Positions 38,960-52,247 of a stretch of DNA of 64,000 bases are shown piece by piece; position 1 is the first letter of the stretch, and every line of letters starts with the position of its first letter. Source of the stretch: Semisulcospira habei (taxonomy: Eukaryota; Mollusca; Gastropoda; Semisulcospiridae). The DNA lies in NCBI GenBank assembly GCA_036245525.1, contig BTPG01000005.1, positions 114,720,625 to 114,784,624 on the forward strand, read 5' to 3'. Below the pieces are notes generated by a model that saw nothing but the letters and a program-made list of their open reading frames with translations, searched no databases and was not told the DNA's origin. The translations under genes were made by a program, and so were the position numbers.

Positions 38960-41900
38960 ATGACAGTTTGTAGCATGAATTTTAGGGGCTTCGGAGATTC
39001 GAAGAACGGGATGACGTATTGCATTTTTTTTTAGAGAAAAGGGGTATAGCATATGCTTCCTACAAGAAACACACTTTACGGAGAAACAAAAGCATATCAT
39101 CAGGGCGAAGTAGGGCTATCAACTGTTTTTTTTTTAATCAGTTCTTATGCATCGAATGCAAAGGGTCTGGCTGTCCTAATCAATAATAACTTTGGTTTTA
39201 AACACTTAGGCTGTTATAAGGACCCTGAAGGAAACTACATGATTCTTAAAGTGCTTGTTGATGAAACGGTGTACCTGCTGGTGCATGGGCCAAATAATGA
39301 TTGTCCAGTTTTTTTTACGAACAGTTGAAAGGAAAACTGTTTGAGTATGGTAATCACACTATGATTTCGGGAGAGGATTGGAATATGGTCATGGACCCTA
39401 AGCTTGATTACCATAATTATCATAAGCGCACAAACAATCCACTTGCTAGAGAAAAACTATATGAGATAATTGAAGAATTTAACTTAATAGATATTTGGAG
39501 AGAAATGCATCCTAATGATACAGTATTTACATGGAGGAGAAGAAACCCCTTCAGCAGGCACGCCTGGACGTTTTTCTTATATCGGACGCAGCTGCGCATA
39601 CGGTAGTGGCATCAGAGATTAATGCATCATACTGATCTGACCACTCTGTTATCTCCTTTGCTATCCAGGTGGGACATGACAGTTCGCACAGTAGACATGG
39701 CCGTACTTTTTGGAAGTTTAATACTTCCTTACTGAAGGATGCAGATTATATAAGCTCAGTGAAAAAGTGTATTCATGAAACAAAGTGTCAGTACACCCAT
39801 TTGTTGTACCTGCATGAAGCTATCGATCGCATCCCTTCTTCCGAACTGCAGTTAGTAATTAATGATTAATTGTGTTTTTGAAATCCTTCTTATTCATATA
39901 AGAGGTGCTACTATAGCTTATGCACCTCACAAGAAAAAAAGTAGAAAACAAACGAGAAAAATGGTTGTTTAGGGAAATTCAAGCCATTGAAAATAATCTA
40001 AGTGAGCAGAATCAAGAAATTTTAGAGACCTTACAACAGGAGTTGTATAACATTAGGGAACGGAGAATGGACGGAGTTAGGATTAGAGCAAAAGCAAGAT
40101 GGATAGGAGATGGAGAAAAAAAAATCTAAGTACTTTTGTGGTATGGAAAAAGGACATTACACGAATAAATTTTTGAAGGTCATAGAAAACAACAATAATG
40201 GGTAGACCATCGAAACCGATGATGTCGTCATTATGCATGACTTCTATTTGTGGGTGCGGGTGTGGCTGGCCAAGCCAATCCTGGAGCCACACCTGCGAGG
40301 GCAATCCGGGCACTGGAACGTAGCTGTGGGGAGAGTCGACGCTGTCTTTCTGCGAGCTCTGGCACTGGTGATCCGTTCGCGCCGATTTTGTTCAAAGAGC
40401 GTGCAGGCTTTCCTGGTGGCGGTACGCCAGCCAGATCGGTATTGTGCTTGTGCTTCAAGACGCAGTACTTGAGGCTGTCTTTTAAGCAGTCTTTGAAGCG
40501 TTTCTTTGGTCGTCCTTGCTTCCTGTGGCCTTTTGAGAGTGCACCATACAGGAGTTGGCGTGGCATACGAGAATCCATGCGTATGACATGACCTGTCCAG
40601 CGAAGTTGTGTCTTTAAGATCAAGGCTTCAACACTCACTAAGCCAGCATTGTCCAGGACTTCCAGGTTTGTCACCTTTTCTTGCCATTTGATGCCCATGA
40701 GTGAGCGCAGGGATCTCATGTGGAAACGTTCAAGCTGCTTGAGGTGCTTTCTGTACAGCGTCTATGACTCACAGCCGTAGAGGAGGCTGGGGGAGGACTA
40801 CTGCCTTGTAGACTTTAATCTTGGTGGAGAGCTTGACGTTGTTGTTATTCAACACACGAGTGCGCAGACAACCCAGGGCTTGGCTGGCTTTGCTGATGCG
40901 AGCTGCGATTTCCTTGACGATAGTACCGTCAGAAGAGATGATGCTCCCCAGTCGACAGTCTTCAGCTCGGTGCCTTCGATATACACTTTGGGTGGGGGGC
41001 TCTTGTGCCTGGGGCTGGTTGGTGCAGGACCTCGGTCTTGTTGAGACTGATTGTAAGGCCAAACAGTCGAGAGGCTTCCGAGAACCTGTTGACGATGGTC
41101 TGGAGGTCAGGCGCCGTGTGCGCCATCAGCGCACAGTCATCAGCAAACAGCGCCTCAAGGATCAGTCTCTCGATGGTCTTGGTCCTGGCGTTCAGTCGAC
41201 GGAGGTCGAAGAGAGAACCGTCTAGTCTGTACTTCAGGTACACTCCCTTCTCATGGTCGCGTACAGCATGGGTCAGGACACACGTGAAGAACAGGTTGAA
41301 CATCACGGGGGCAAGAACACAACCTTGTTTGACACCGTTGGAAATGTCGAAGGGTGCGGATGTGTCGCCGTTTGACTGGACAACTCCTACATTCCATCAT
41401 GGAAGAGACGGATGATGTTGGTGAACTTCCTGGGGCAGCCAAGCTTTGCGAGGATGACCCAAAGCGCTTCTCTGTTCACAGTGTCGAATGCTTTGGTCAG
41501 ATCTATGAAGACAGCGTAGAGGTCCATGTGCTGCTCAATGCATTTCTCCTGGACCTGTTTAACAGAGAAGACCATGTAGACTGTGCTGCGGCCGGGTCTG
41601 AAGCCACACTGAGCCTCTGGGAGTGCTTCCTCAGATACAGAGCTGATCAGGCGGTTGAAGATGACTCTCGCGAGGATCTTGCCAGCAATGGACAAGAGTG
41701 AGATCCCTCGGTAATTGGCACAGTCTGCTTTGCTGCCCTTGTTCTTGAACAGGGAGACGATTGTAGCATCTCTAAATTCCTGTGGCATGTTCTCCTCTGC
41801 CCAGAAATCAACAATGGTGAAAAGATAACAGATCAGGCCGGTATTGTAAAGGAGGCAGAGAAGTATTATTGGGAATTATACAAGAATCGAGATTCAGATT

Positions 41901-44332
41901 TACATGATGTTGACCCGTCAGTTTTTGACAGCTGTTTTTTTTCTTTTCTTCTCCAAAACATTGTCTGAAGAACAGAGGGACAGTCTAGAAGGACACATAA
42001 CTGAGGAGGAGGCTTCTCGTGCTTTAAAGCCTATGGAAAATGGGAAAAGCTCAAGAAGTGATGGTTTCCCAGCAGAATTCTTTAGAAAAGTTTTGAAGGA
42101 CCTAGGGGCTTTCTTAATGAGGTCTGTCAACGAGGGATACGACCATGGGTCTTTGTCAGTCACACAAAGACATGGAATGATAACCCTTAAACCTAAAGGG
42201 GATAAATCTAAACAATATTTTAAAAAATGGCGTCCAATATCTCTGCTTAATGTCAGTTATAAAATTGCATCCGCATGTATCGCCAATAGAATAAAACAGG
42301 TCCTCTCTTGTATAATTCATAAAGACCAGAGTGGTTTCATTTCAGATAGATCAATCTCTGACAATATTAGACTTTTGTATGATGTGCTTCATTATACAGA
42401 GACGGGTACATTTAAAAACCGGGATTGTTGTTGCTAATCGATTTTGAAAAAGCATTTGACTCTGTCTCTCATTCATTTATTCATAAAGCTATAAAAATGT
42501 TTAAATTTGGCAGTGGTATCTCAAAATGAGTGGATACATTTTATAAAAACAGTGAATCCTGTCTGACTGTGAATGGGCAAGTGTCTGGTCGGTTCTCTGT
42601 TGAGCGAGGTTGTAGACAAGGGGATCCCCTCTCACCGTATATCTTCCTAGTATGTGTTGAGTTGTTGGCCATAAAGTTGAGGAATAATAAGAAAATTTCA
42701 GGTATAAAATGCAAAGAACAGGAATTCTTAGTCTCATTGTTTGCTGATGATATGTCATTGTTTTTAGATGGGTCCAAAAAATCATTTGATTGTGTCATCT
42801 TAGAGCTAAAACATTTTGCAGTAATTTATGGGCTAAAAATTAATTTTGAAAGACTGTTGCTGTATGGATTGGAATCAACAGGTTTTGCGTTACACGCTAT
42901 GCCCCACATCTCAGCATCTCTTGCAATCCAGCTACCTTCACAGTGCTGGGAGTTACTTTTCTACAGAACTATCTGATATCGTACTCCTGAATTATAAACC
43001 AAAACTTGCAAAAATGAAAAAAAAATTGTAAAGCAGTGGAAACTGCGAGATTTAACACATATCGGAAGAAATGTTGTTTTCAAGTCCTTAATTTTTCAAT
43101 GTTTACACATCTCTTTATCTCCTTGCCTTCCATAGGGAGTGTAATTATTAAAGAAATTAACACGGTGATGCTTAATTTCATCTGGGGAGAGAAGAGAGAT
43201 AAAGAAAAAAGAACTACAGTTTCTAGACAGTATAAAGCAGGAGGGCTCAAGGTAATGGATATTGAAGCTTTTTACAAAGCACTTAAGGTCACCTGGTTTT
43301 GGAGAGTGTTTTCTTCGGCACAAACTGGAACCTTTTACTCGCATCCCTTTACGATAATATTAAACAGTGTGCAGTTTTGGGTACCTATTTTGTAGAAAGT
43401 TTAGAGATGAAAAACCATTTCTGGAAAGAAGTGGCTGTTATTTTTAAAGAATATAATAATCTTTTTCGCCCTCCAGGTATCGATGCTTCCAAAAGTGTAC
43501 CACTGTTTTTCAATCCACAGCTGTTGAAAAAAGATTCAATGAAGTTTGTTTCAAAAAACATTTTTTACAATTGGAGATGTAATGGATGACAATGGCGACA
43601 TTGTCATTTTTTAAGTGTTTTGTGAACTTTTGGGTGCATATGTTTCTCTTCTTGCTTACTATAGCAGAACGAGTGCTGTAAGAAAGTACAAAAGAAAAAT
43701 GTTACGAATATCGATGGATGCAGCTGATGTACCCGATACAAGTACACCCTTGGATATTGTCCTTAAGCACAAAAATAGTACAATGTGTTCTTAAATAAAA
43801 CGACACCACCTACATGCATCGAAAAATGGAAAAACAATTATTATGATCTAAAGTGGAAATCCATTTTTTGCACCTTATAACAGTCACACAAGACACCAAA
43901 TTACGCTGGTTTCAGTACCGAATTGTCCATAGAATACTGACAACCAATGTTTACTTACGCTATAGACAGCTAAAGGATTCAAACCTTTGTACCTTTTGTT
44001 CACTCTCAAAGGAATCTATTGAACACTTGTTTTTTGAGTGCAGAGTTGTGCATGGTTTTTGGGACAAATTAATGAACAGGTTAAAGGAAAAACGTGCTCA
44101 TTGTGAAAATTTTGAACTTAATACAGAATTAATTGTTTTCGGGGTGAAAGAGGGGCTGCGGACGGACCCAGTGCTCGATTTGCTCTTATTAATGGCAAAA
44201 CATTTCATTTTCCGTTGCCGCTGTTTGAATCGGCACGTTAAACTTTCCAGTCTTTAGCAGAATTCAGAAACAGGTACTGTACAGAGAGATATGTATCTAC
44301 TATGAAAAACAAAATTAGCCGTTTTACACAGT
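38960..44332 (+). pseudogene. Tx1/L1-like LINE, decayed and interrupted
   Basis: Frames in order encode an endonuclease start (MTVCSMNFRGFGD), a middle part (SGEDWNMVMDPKLDYHNY and DIWREMHPNDTVFTWRRRNP), reverse transcriptase (KWRPISLLNVSYKIASACIA, DQSGFISDRSISDNI, LLIDFEKAFDSV, GCRQGDPLSPYIF, LFADDMSLFLDG) and a Cys-rich C-terminus (LCTFCSLSKESIEHLFFEC). The C-terminal frame ends near 44332. This order fits L1/Tx1-type ORF2. Multiple frameshifts and stops (for example near 39606, 40129, 42437) break it, and a minus-strand LINE occupies about 40205-41812. The boundaries at both ends are approximate. Confidence 0.85.
40205..41812 (-). pseudogene. Second LINE nested in the Tx1-like element, opposite orientation
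   Basis: Minus-strand frames encode FRDATIVSLFKNKGSK, NYRGISLLSIAGKILARV, DLYAVFIDLTKAFDTVNR, RLILEALFADDCALMAH and LRWTGHVIRM, closest in this window to the LINE at 23076-25271. Frameshifts separate the blocks near 41340, 40980 and 40750, and the 5' endonuclease is absent. The host Tx1 frame reads ENNNNG before the insertion and ITDQAGIVKEAEKYYWELY after it, so it went into an existing copy. Confidence 0.85.
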
Positions 44333-44549
44333 AGCTGTGGTTGCCATATTTGGATTTTTTGTAAGATAGTTAACATTTGTTATCTTTTCTGTTAACTTCT
44401 GGTAATTTGTATAGACTGCAGTTGGAAGCTTTTTGTCCTTTTACGGTTCATTATTTCCCAGATATCCATACTTTTTTTGGATGAAATTCTGACAATGGTC
44501 TGTTACCGATAAACGCATGCAGACATTCACAATACACGCTAAAAGAACA

Positions 44550-44998
<449 letters not shown>

Positions 44999-45061
44999 CG
45001 TTTGGCGCCGAAAAGACGTTCTCTAGCAAGGTTTGCGTAGCTAGACGTGACGTTATTTTTA

Positions 45062-45187
45062 TCTTGTTACTTCTTTGCCAGAATTTCTGCGCCGCACGCC
45101 AAAAACGTCATGTGCATGCTCCGGAATGCGCTCCGACCAGCCCCATTTCAAAGTCTACCGTATTTATTTTTTTTAAATACGGTAGAC
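45062..45187 (-). repeat. TACCGTATTT-hairpin repeat, copy 2 (inverted)
   Basis: cttgttacttctttgccaga, cgccgcacgccaaaaacgtc and ccggaatgcgctccgac, then gtctaccgtattt and aaatacggtagac. Inverted relative to 37304-37458. Confidence 0.8.
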
Positions 45188-45567
45188 AACAAATCAAAAT
45201 GACGGTTAATCGTCGGAGCAAGAGAGCAAAGGGAATCGCCGGGTCGTGGGTTCGAATCCCTGTCCCGGCCCCCGGCGGTAGCTGGACTCACAATTATCCA
45301 GGGGAAAAAGACGGGCTTGTTTCATAGCATGTTCGTTGAAAGGTCATGGTAAATCAAAGTGGAACAGTTGCAGTACGCCAGAATTGAACAGTGTTCAGGT
45401 CGTACTCCATAGGCAACAAATTTCCCTGTTCCCCATATCCCGCCCGTCAGGGCCGTCCATTATTATTTCGGTGCCGTTGACGTTAAACCCCGAACTAACC
45501 AACCACTCTTGGATTCGTCTCCTGAAGCGACGTGAGACTCACAATTACGTCAGCTAATAAAGTTGTC
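45188..45567 (+). mobile_element. SINE-like element with tRNA B-box
   Basis: ggtcgtGGTTCGAATCCctg-like sequence at about 45244-45263 contains the RNA polymerase III B-box GGTTCGAATCC. No convincing A-box is visible upstream, so the tRNA head may be incomplete. The body ends with ccgttgacgttaaaccccg, aactaaccaacc and, near 45560, aataaagttg. Tail-like fragments recur at 17494 and 54994. Confidence 0.55.
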
Positions 45568-45624
45568 AACGCTAAAGAGTGTACAACTCCGTCTCTGCTT
45601 ATACAGCCAGGTAGTCATTTGAAC

Positions 45625-45727
45625 CACAGGCGCGGGATGGTCGTTGCGTCATTGCTCCTAAATAGTACTATTTACTACTACCCGTGTTAGAAGTAATTAA
45701 AGACGCAACGATCATCCCGCGCCTGTG
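45625..45727. repeat. Inverted repeat, arms CACAGGCGCGGGATG
   Basis: 26-bp arms at 45625-45650 and 45702-45727 with one mismatch (GGTCG versus CGATC), separated by 51 bp containing tagtactatttactacta. Confidence 0.85.
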
Positions 45728-46081
45728 CGGAGACAGCATTCCTTTATCACACAATTGCATTCATTGAATTGAGATAGGGTAGCATCACATGGGCGGAAAA
45801 ATATGAGAGTTGTACAAGGAAGCGATTAGTTTGACGGGAATAAATACGTAATCAGAACTGAAAATGCGATAAGCAGTTGGACTGGGGAATTTAACACCAC
45901 CATTCCCCTCTTTCTCTTCCTCCTTCACCTCCCACCTCTAATCCCGACCAATCCCCATTTCTCTTTACTTCTGTAGTTGATATTTATTCATAGAACTTTG
46001 ATAGTTTGAGAATTTCTGGTCTGGATATTTTGTGTTCAGTATCAGTGAATAATATGTCTCCTTCCACACCCCCGCCCCCTT
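45728..46081. other. No gene recognised
   Basis: AT-rich spacer with pyrimidine-rich stretches. Confidence 0.3.
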
Positions 46082-46187
46082 TGAATGAATGAATCAATCA
46101 GTCAATCAATCAATCAGTCAATTAATGAATGAATGGAGCCTCCGGCTCCATTCATTCATTAATTGATTGATTGATTCATTCATTCAT
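46082..46187. repeat. Palindrome of GAAT/GATT tetranucleotides
   Basis: tgaatgaatgaatcaatcag... on the left and its near-complement on the right flank the apex GGAGCCTCCGGCTCC. The arms are themselves simple repeats. Confidence 0.85.
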
Positions 46188-46453
46188 CCCCTTTCGTCCT
46201 TGACGTGTGACTGATCTGCCGCTGCTTGGATACGACCCCCTCCCCTAATCCTGCTCCCCCAAATCTACAACCACATCACAAAACGCAAATCCAATCTTAT
46301 ACGTGTTTGTTGTCAGATGCCTGTATCTGCGTCTGATCAACTGAAGCGTGGAACGTGTCAAAACATAGGGGACTAACGCCGGGTCTCAGAAACATATAAC
46401 AAAGATGTACAGGTCAGGTCAGTCAGTTCGCCCTATGTAAGAAAAAAGATTGA

Positions 46454-46762
46454 ATACTCAATCGTACACTCAAGCCCGAAAAAAAAACCCTCGGTTTGAG
46501 GAAACAACTGAAACTAATTTATAGCCAGCAAGAGGCATAGATTCTCATGAGCCGCTGCAGCCGCATGGGAAGCTATACCTCTTGCTCAGGATATTCACTT
46601 TGTTAACAGTAAGAAGAGACACACCCAATCGTATACTCAAGCCCGAAAAGACTCACAGCCGGTTTGAAGAACAATAGGAACAAATCTGTAGTCAGCAAGA
46701 GGCATAGATTCTCATGAGCCCCTGCATCCGCAGGGGCTCATGAGAATCTACGCCTCTTACTC
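46454..46762 (+). repeat. Tandem duplication of about 170 bp, each unit with a family A hairpin
   Basis: Both units read caatcgtacactcaagcccg, ccggtttgaagaac-like, tagtcagcaagaggcatag. The first hairpin (46528-46585) is decayed; the second (46695-46760) is nearly perfect. Confidence 0.85.
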
Positions 46763-48115
46763 TTGAAAAGGGCTTGCTCACGGAGAAAAAAGGATATGCA
46801 ATTTTCTCAATAGACTCGTACATGGTCTTTGAATACCTGTACGACGTGTGACCGACCCCAAGACCTACTCTGAAATCAAGACATGTATCAATAATGTCTG
46901 TCTTATATGTTTGGGAAAGTGAAATACATGTCTTCTTTGGTCGAGTCGCCCTAAAGAAAGTTTTGTTCGCTGTGCATTCTTTTTCACCCAAAATAAATTT
47001 ATGACGCAGAGCTTCTGTACACTGAAATGTAAAGTATAGTTTTTTTTCCCAAACGGAGAGTGTTAAGAAAAGCTAATGTATTCGAGCTGACTGAATTTCT
47101 CACTACATGAACGGATCTTGACAAGACGGAGGGGGTGTTCCTGTAGTTAAAGTGTCGCTATAATCTATTGTTGCTGCTGATTCTATGTCACTGTCTTAGA
47201 TGTACATAATAGTAATGCTATGCAATAATTTATTTCTCTTGCGTTTTGCATCGGTGACAGTTACAAATTATCCAATGCCATTAAAAAAAATAATAACCTG
47301 TTGTGTTTGTTATTTTTTTTCATTTTTGTTTAAATTCGGTATGCTGTTTGTTTTTCTGTTGTGTTCCGTTTTGTTTACAGGACAAATTGTAAGACAGGCA
47401 CTGAGTTGCCTAATAGCTTTATCCTGCAATAAAAGATTCATTATCATCATCATCCGCTCCCCTCCCGCCCAAGAGTAGGTCACGTTATACATTTAAATTG
47501 GGCAGTTGAGGCAGTGCAAGGACCGGTGTTTTTTTAAAATAATTTTTGCCTTGTTTGAAAATTTTTAGTAGGGCTGAATGTTGGAATTTGCTAGAAATTT
47601 CTGGTTAGCTGAGAGGAGACATGTTTGGTGCTTTGATTCATACCATCCTGAACTTATCCAGTGGACAATTGTGGGCCTATGTTGAGTTGCCGTTGACGTA
47701 GTGATTTGAGGGGCACGCTGATTTCAGCTGTGCTTGGGTGTGGGGTTGGTAAGGAATCAGGTTCATAGCCAAGAAAAGAGACTGTCAATGTGCTGTTTTT
47801 TTTGGTTATTTTGTGCATGGCAAATGTGCAGCTGGTGGGCACTAGTGTTGTTTAGGGGATTGAAATATTAGGGGATGCCTGGGACTGACTATGGCTAAGA
47901 GACTGGACAGTACGGAAACGGCACTTTGTTCCGTGGCCAGTAATGTAAAATGCTATGTAATTTTCCCTTCTTTAGAGGTCTGTACCCACCCCTCCCCGTC
48001 GACTCCACACTTCTCCCACCGTCGTTTGGTTTTTCAACGAGCGGTGAGAGGGTCCTCACTCGTTCCCTGCGCCCCCCCCCCTTCCCCTCCCCCTCCATCC
48101 ACCTTCCCACCCCCT

Positions 48116-48118
<3 letters not shown>
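46763..48118. other. 1.3 kb without recognised gene
   Basis: AT-rich. Frames below 115 codons are without recognisable domains. C-rich stretch near 48065-48115. Confidence 0.35.

Positions 48119-48199
<81 letters not shown>
48119..48199. repeat. (TA)n array at the 5' side of the RTE-like LINE
   Basis: About 80 bp of TA directly abutting the LINE 5' end. Confidence 0.95.
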
Positions 48200-48201
<2 letters not shown>

Positions 48202-48294
48202 TCGCGCTGGGATCATATGGCGTTGAGGGGCGTCCCCTGGGTGGTGGATAGGGGGTCCCTCGTGAGAGGGGTGCACCGAATGAAATAAGGTGCC

Positions 48295-49899
48295 GTGAAC
48301 CAACATGGTCTAAGGGAAGGTGACCCCGACAGAAAACCCCTGGTCCTCCTAGTAAGGGGGTTGGGCGTGGGGGTAGCTTCCCCACCCTGCAAAAAAGGAA
48401 TTAGCTACAAAACGCCGACGAAAAGACTAACAGTAATTCATTTCCTGGAGGAGGAAGGTTCTTCTACCAGAAGACTTATGACGTCCTGTGGTGAAAGCCG
48501 GAAGTCTTCGGAAGCCACAGGACCGAGCCGCCTCTCTCTATCCAGGGACACAACCATGGGCACATGGAACGTCAAGACCATGTACCAGAGCGGCAAGGCC
48601 GCCCAGATAGCAGCGGAAATGCAAAAGTACAACCTTTCCCTGCTAGGTATCAGTGAAGCCAGATGGACGCAGTCTGGCCAGAAAAGGCTGTTAAGTTGGG
48701 AGATGATTCTGTATTCAGGTCATGAAGAGGAGAATGCCCCCCATACAGAAGGAGTAGCATTCATGCTGTCACCAGTGGCACAGAGAGCACTGATGGGCTG
48801 GGAACCTCTTGGGCCAAGAATTATCACAGCAGCCTTTAGAACCAAGAAAAAGCTCAAGCTGAACGTCATCCAGTGTTATGAGCCCACTAATGACAGTGAC
48901 GAGGAAGAGAAACAAGAGTTCTACGACCGACTCCAGAGTGCCGTGGACAAATGTGCGGAGCGGGACATCACCATCGTCATGGGCGATTTTAATGCCAAAA
49001 TAGGGGAGGACAACACCGGATACGAAGAGGTGATGGGGAGACAGGGACTAGGCTCGGAGATGAGTGAGAACGGGGAGAGGTTTGTAGACTTTTGTGCTCT
49101 AAACAGACTTGTCATTGGAGGCAGCATCTTCCCACACAGAAGAATACACAAAGCAACTTGGGTCTCACCTGACCATACAACAGAGAACCAAATAGACCAT
49201 ATCTGCATTAGCAAGAAATTTAGAAGATCCCTTCAAGATGTTCGAGTGAGGAGGGGAGCAGATGTCGCCTCAGACCACCATCTGCTTACCTTAAGAATGA
49301 AGCTCAAGCTAAAGAAAAGCCGCACAGAGACAACAAGAAGACAGCGCTATAATGTAGGCCTCCTGAGAGAAACTGGAGTTAGAGAAGAGTTCACACTGGT
49401 GCTGTCCAACCGGTTTCAAGCGCTACAGGAGCTAGTAAATGAAGAGGAGGCGGTCACCACAGAGCAGCAGTGGAAGGCAGTTAGAGAGGCGCTGAACTCA
49501 ACCTGCAAAGACACTGTAGGGTTCAGGAAACACCATCACAAGGACTGGCTGTCGGCACAGACCTTGAAGAAGATAGAAGTGAGGAAGCAGAAGAAAGCAG
49601 TTGTCAACAACAGTCGCACGAGAGCAGCCAAAGTAAGGGCACAGGAGGAATACTCGGAAGCCAACTACGAGATGAAGAGGAGTATCAGGGCAGACAAGAG
49701 GGCCTACACAGACAGCATGGCAGCAGAGGCAGAAAAAGTAGCAGGCAGCGGCAACATGAAACAGCTCTACGACATTACCAGAAGATTGTCGGGCAAATAT
49801 GGCCATACAGAAAGACCAGTAAAAGACAAAGAAGGCAAGCCTATTGCAGACAGAACAGACCAACTCGACAGATGGGCCGAGTATTTTGAACAGACCTAG
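48295..49899 (+). pseudogene. RTE-like LINE ORF, endonuclease half
   Basis: The APE endonuclease includes MGTWNVKTMYQSGKAAQIAA, LLGISEARWTQSG, the catalytic VMGDFNAKIGEDN, NQIDHICISKKFRR and VASDHHLLTLRM. A linker with basic heptads (RQKKAVVNNSRTRAAKVRA) follows. The frame ends FEQT-stop at 49899, where the related reading frame 49844-51283 should continue as LNRPSPPDPPDIQPAE. A deletion of a few bases around 49885 explains this. Confidence 0.88.
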
Positions 49900-51283
49900 C
49901 CCACCCGACCCCCCAGACATCCAGCCGGCAGAGACCGACCTACCCATCAGCTGTGACAGACCCAGCCGGGAAGAGATCAGAAGAGCAGTGGCATTTTTGA
50001 AGAACGGCAAAGCAGCAGGGCCAGATGGCATCCCAGCGGAGTCTCTGAAAGCAGACCTAGAGACAACGGTGGAGATGCTGTACCCACTGTTTGGAAAGAT
50101 CTGGGAAGAGGAGGTGATGCCGGCTGACTGGAGGGAGGGGTACCTAATCAAGCTTCCCAAGAAAGGCGACCTCAGCAAGTGTTCAAACTACAGAGGAATC
50201 ACCTTGCTGTCAGTACCAGGAAAGGTCTTCAACAGGATCATCCTAGAGAGAATGAAGAGCTCCATTGACCCCCAGCTGAGAGACCAGCAAGCAGGATTCA
50301 GAAAGAACCGATCATGTACAGACCAGATCGCCACTCTCCGCATCATCGTGGAACAGTCTCTGGAGTGGAGCTCCCTCCTGTACGTCAACTTTGTGGATTA
50401 TGAGAAAGCATTTGACAGCGTGGACCGAGAGACTCTGTGGAAACTCCTACGACACTACGGTGTACCCACAAAGCTCGTCCGCCTGATCAAGAGCAGCTAC
50501 GATGGCATGACATGTCGCGTGATCCACGAAGGGCAGTTCACCAGGGAACTCCAGGTCAGAACTGGTGTCAGGCAGGGATGTCTGCTGTCTCCATTCCTCT
50601 TCCTACTGGCCATAGACTGGGTCATGAAGATGACCACAGAGCACAGACGAAGTGGAATACAGTGGACACTGTGGACACAGCTTGACGACCTCGATTTTGC
50701 AGACGACTTGGCATTACTGTCCCACACTCATCAACAAATGCAGGACAATACCACGAGGCTTGCTGACATCTCGTCCCTAGTGGGCTTCACGATCCACAAA
50801 CAGAAAACAAAGACAATGAGGCTGAACGCAACCAGGGAAGAACCAGTCTTGCTTGCTGGAACCCCGTTGGAGGAGGTGGAGTCCTTCACCTATCTCGGGA
50901 GCATCTTAGACAAAAAAGGCGGCACTGATGCAAATGTCAGAGCACGAATTGGTAAAGCCAGAGCAGCCTTTCTCCAGTTGAAAAAAGTGTGGAGTTCCAG
51001 AGAGCTGTCACAACACACCAAAGTCCGGATTTTCAACTCCAATGTAAAAGCAGTTCTCCTATATGGAGCAGAGACTTGGAGTTTGACAAAAACCACAGTC
51101 AACAAAGTACAGACCTTCATGAACAGTTGCCTTAGAAGAATTTTGAAAATCCACTGGCCAGAGAAGATCAGCAACGTCAGACTCTGGGAGAGAACAGAGC
51201 AGACAACAGCAGAGAATGAAATTGGACGAAGAAGATGGGGATGGATCGGTCAGTCTGAGAAAGCCAGCTTCCAGTATCACTAG
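49844..51283 (+). pseudogene. RTE-like LINE ORF, reverse transcriptase half
   Basis: It carries FLKNGKAAGPDGIPAESLK, NYRGITLLSVPGKVFNRI, QQAGFRKNRSCTDQ, VNFVDYEKAFDSVDR, GVRQGCLLSPFLF and LDDLDFADDLALLSH. It ends early at 51283 after a 2-bp deletion. The remaining C-terminus is read in another frame up to 51479 ([20 protein letters not shown] and [18 protein letters not shown]). Confidence 0.88.
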
Positions 51284-51479
51284 GCAGGCATTGTCATGGA
51301 ACCCCCAGGGAAAGAGGAAACGAGGTAGGCCGAGAAACTTCTGGCGTCGAGACCTCCAAGCAGACATCAAGAGACTGGGAACCATCTGGAGTAGAATCGA
51401 AGGAGAAGCACAGGACAGGAGTTGCTGGAGGTCTCTCGTCGACGGCCTATACCCGGGTAGGGGTGACAGGCGTAAGTAA

Positions 51480-51622
<143 letters not shown>

Positions 51623-51924
51623 CATATAAAATTGGCTTTTGAAAGAAATTTGTCTCAGTTTAAATGCCGCAAGCAACAACTTGGAAACCCGCCCCCCCCC
51701 CCCCCACACACACACACACACCCCACCCCCACCCCTCCCCCCAACCATCACCCCATCCCGGAGTTAGTTGATCCGCCCCATACAGTCTTTGGAACACGCA
51801 GGTATGTAAATGAATAAATGAATCCAGCAAGAGTACATGATTATTCTGGCGGGGAAAGAGGGGGGGGGGTGAGGGGGGGGGGGGGCGGGGTAGGAGGTAG
51901 CGCACGGTAATCTGTGCATGTAAT

Positions 51925-51998
51925 GTGTGTGTGCTGGGCTGTGATATTGGACCTTTCGGCCGGAGTCCGGAAAATCCAGAATCACAGACCAGCTTACA
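51925..51998. repeat. Family N palindrome
   Basis: gtgtgctgggctgtgatattgg pairs with ccagaatcacagaccagc around cctttcggccggagtccgg. Confidence 0.75.
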
Positions 51999-52033
51999 AA
52001 TAAGCCAGAGGAGAAGGGGGTGGGTGGGTGTCA

Positions 52034-52247
52034 TTAACCCCTTTACTGCCGAGAAAAAATGAACATGATCCAAGGGCAAGAGGCATATATCCTCATGAGC
52101 CCTCGCAGTTGCGGGGGCTCATGAGGATCTATGTTTCGTGCTAAAACCACTTTGTATCCATGTTTCTTTAACGGATGAGGAACGTTGATGTTGAGCTTCA
52201 AGGATTTCAAAAACACAATCTGCGACCACTGGCAGCGAATGAGTTAA
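52034..52247 (+). mobile_element. Family A MITE
   Basis: TTAACCCCTTTACTGCCGAG and CTGGCAGCGAATGAGTTAA ends. Hairpin 52076-52141 has a few mismatches. 214 bp, the typical length for the family. Confidence 0.88.

Larger units (their letters stand above)
48201..51479 (+). mobile_element. RTE-like LINE, nearly full length
   Basis: About 3.28 kb with a 5' leader of about 90 bp or more, endonuclease, reverse transcriptase and the TAAG-type tail (ggcgtaagtaag). (TA)n arrays lie on both sides. Two frame breaks prevent one continuous ORF: near 49885, and near 51253 where CA is missing from cggtcacagtctgag. Confidence 0.9.

Noticed and set aside
45240..45270. tRNA gene
   Set aside because: A B-box is present, but no A-box, anticodon arm or closing acceptor stem can be drawn. 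SINE-like is more likely.
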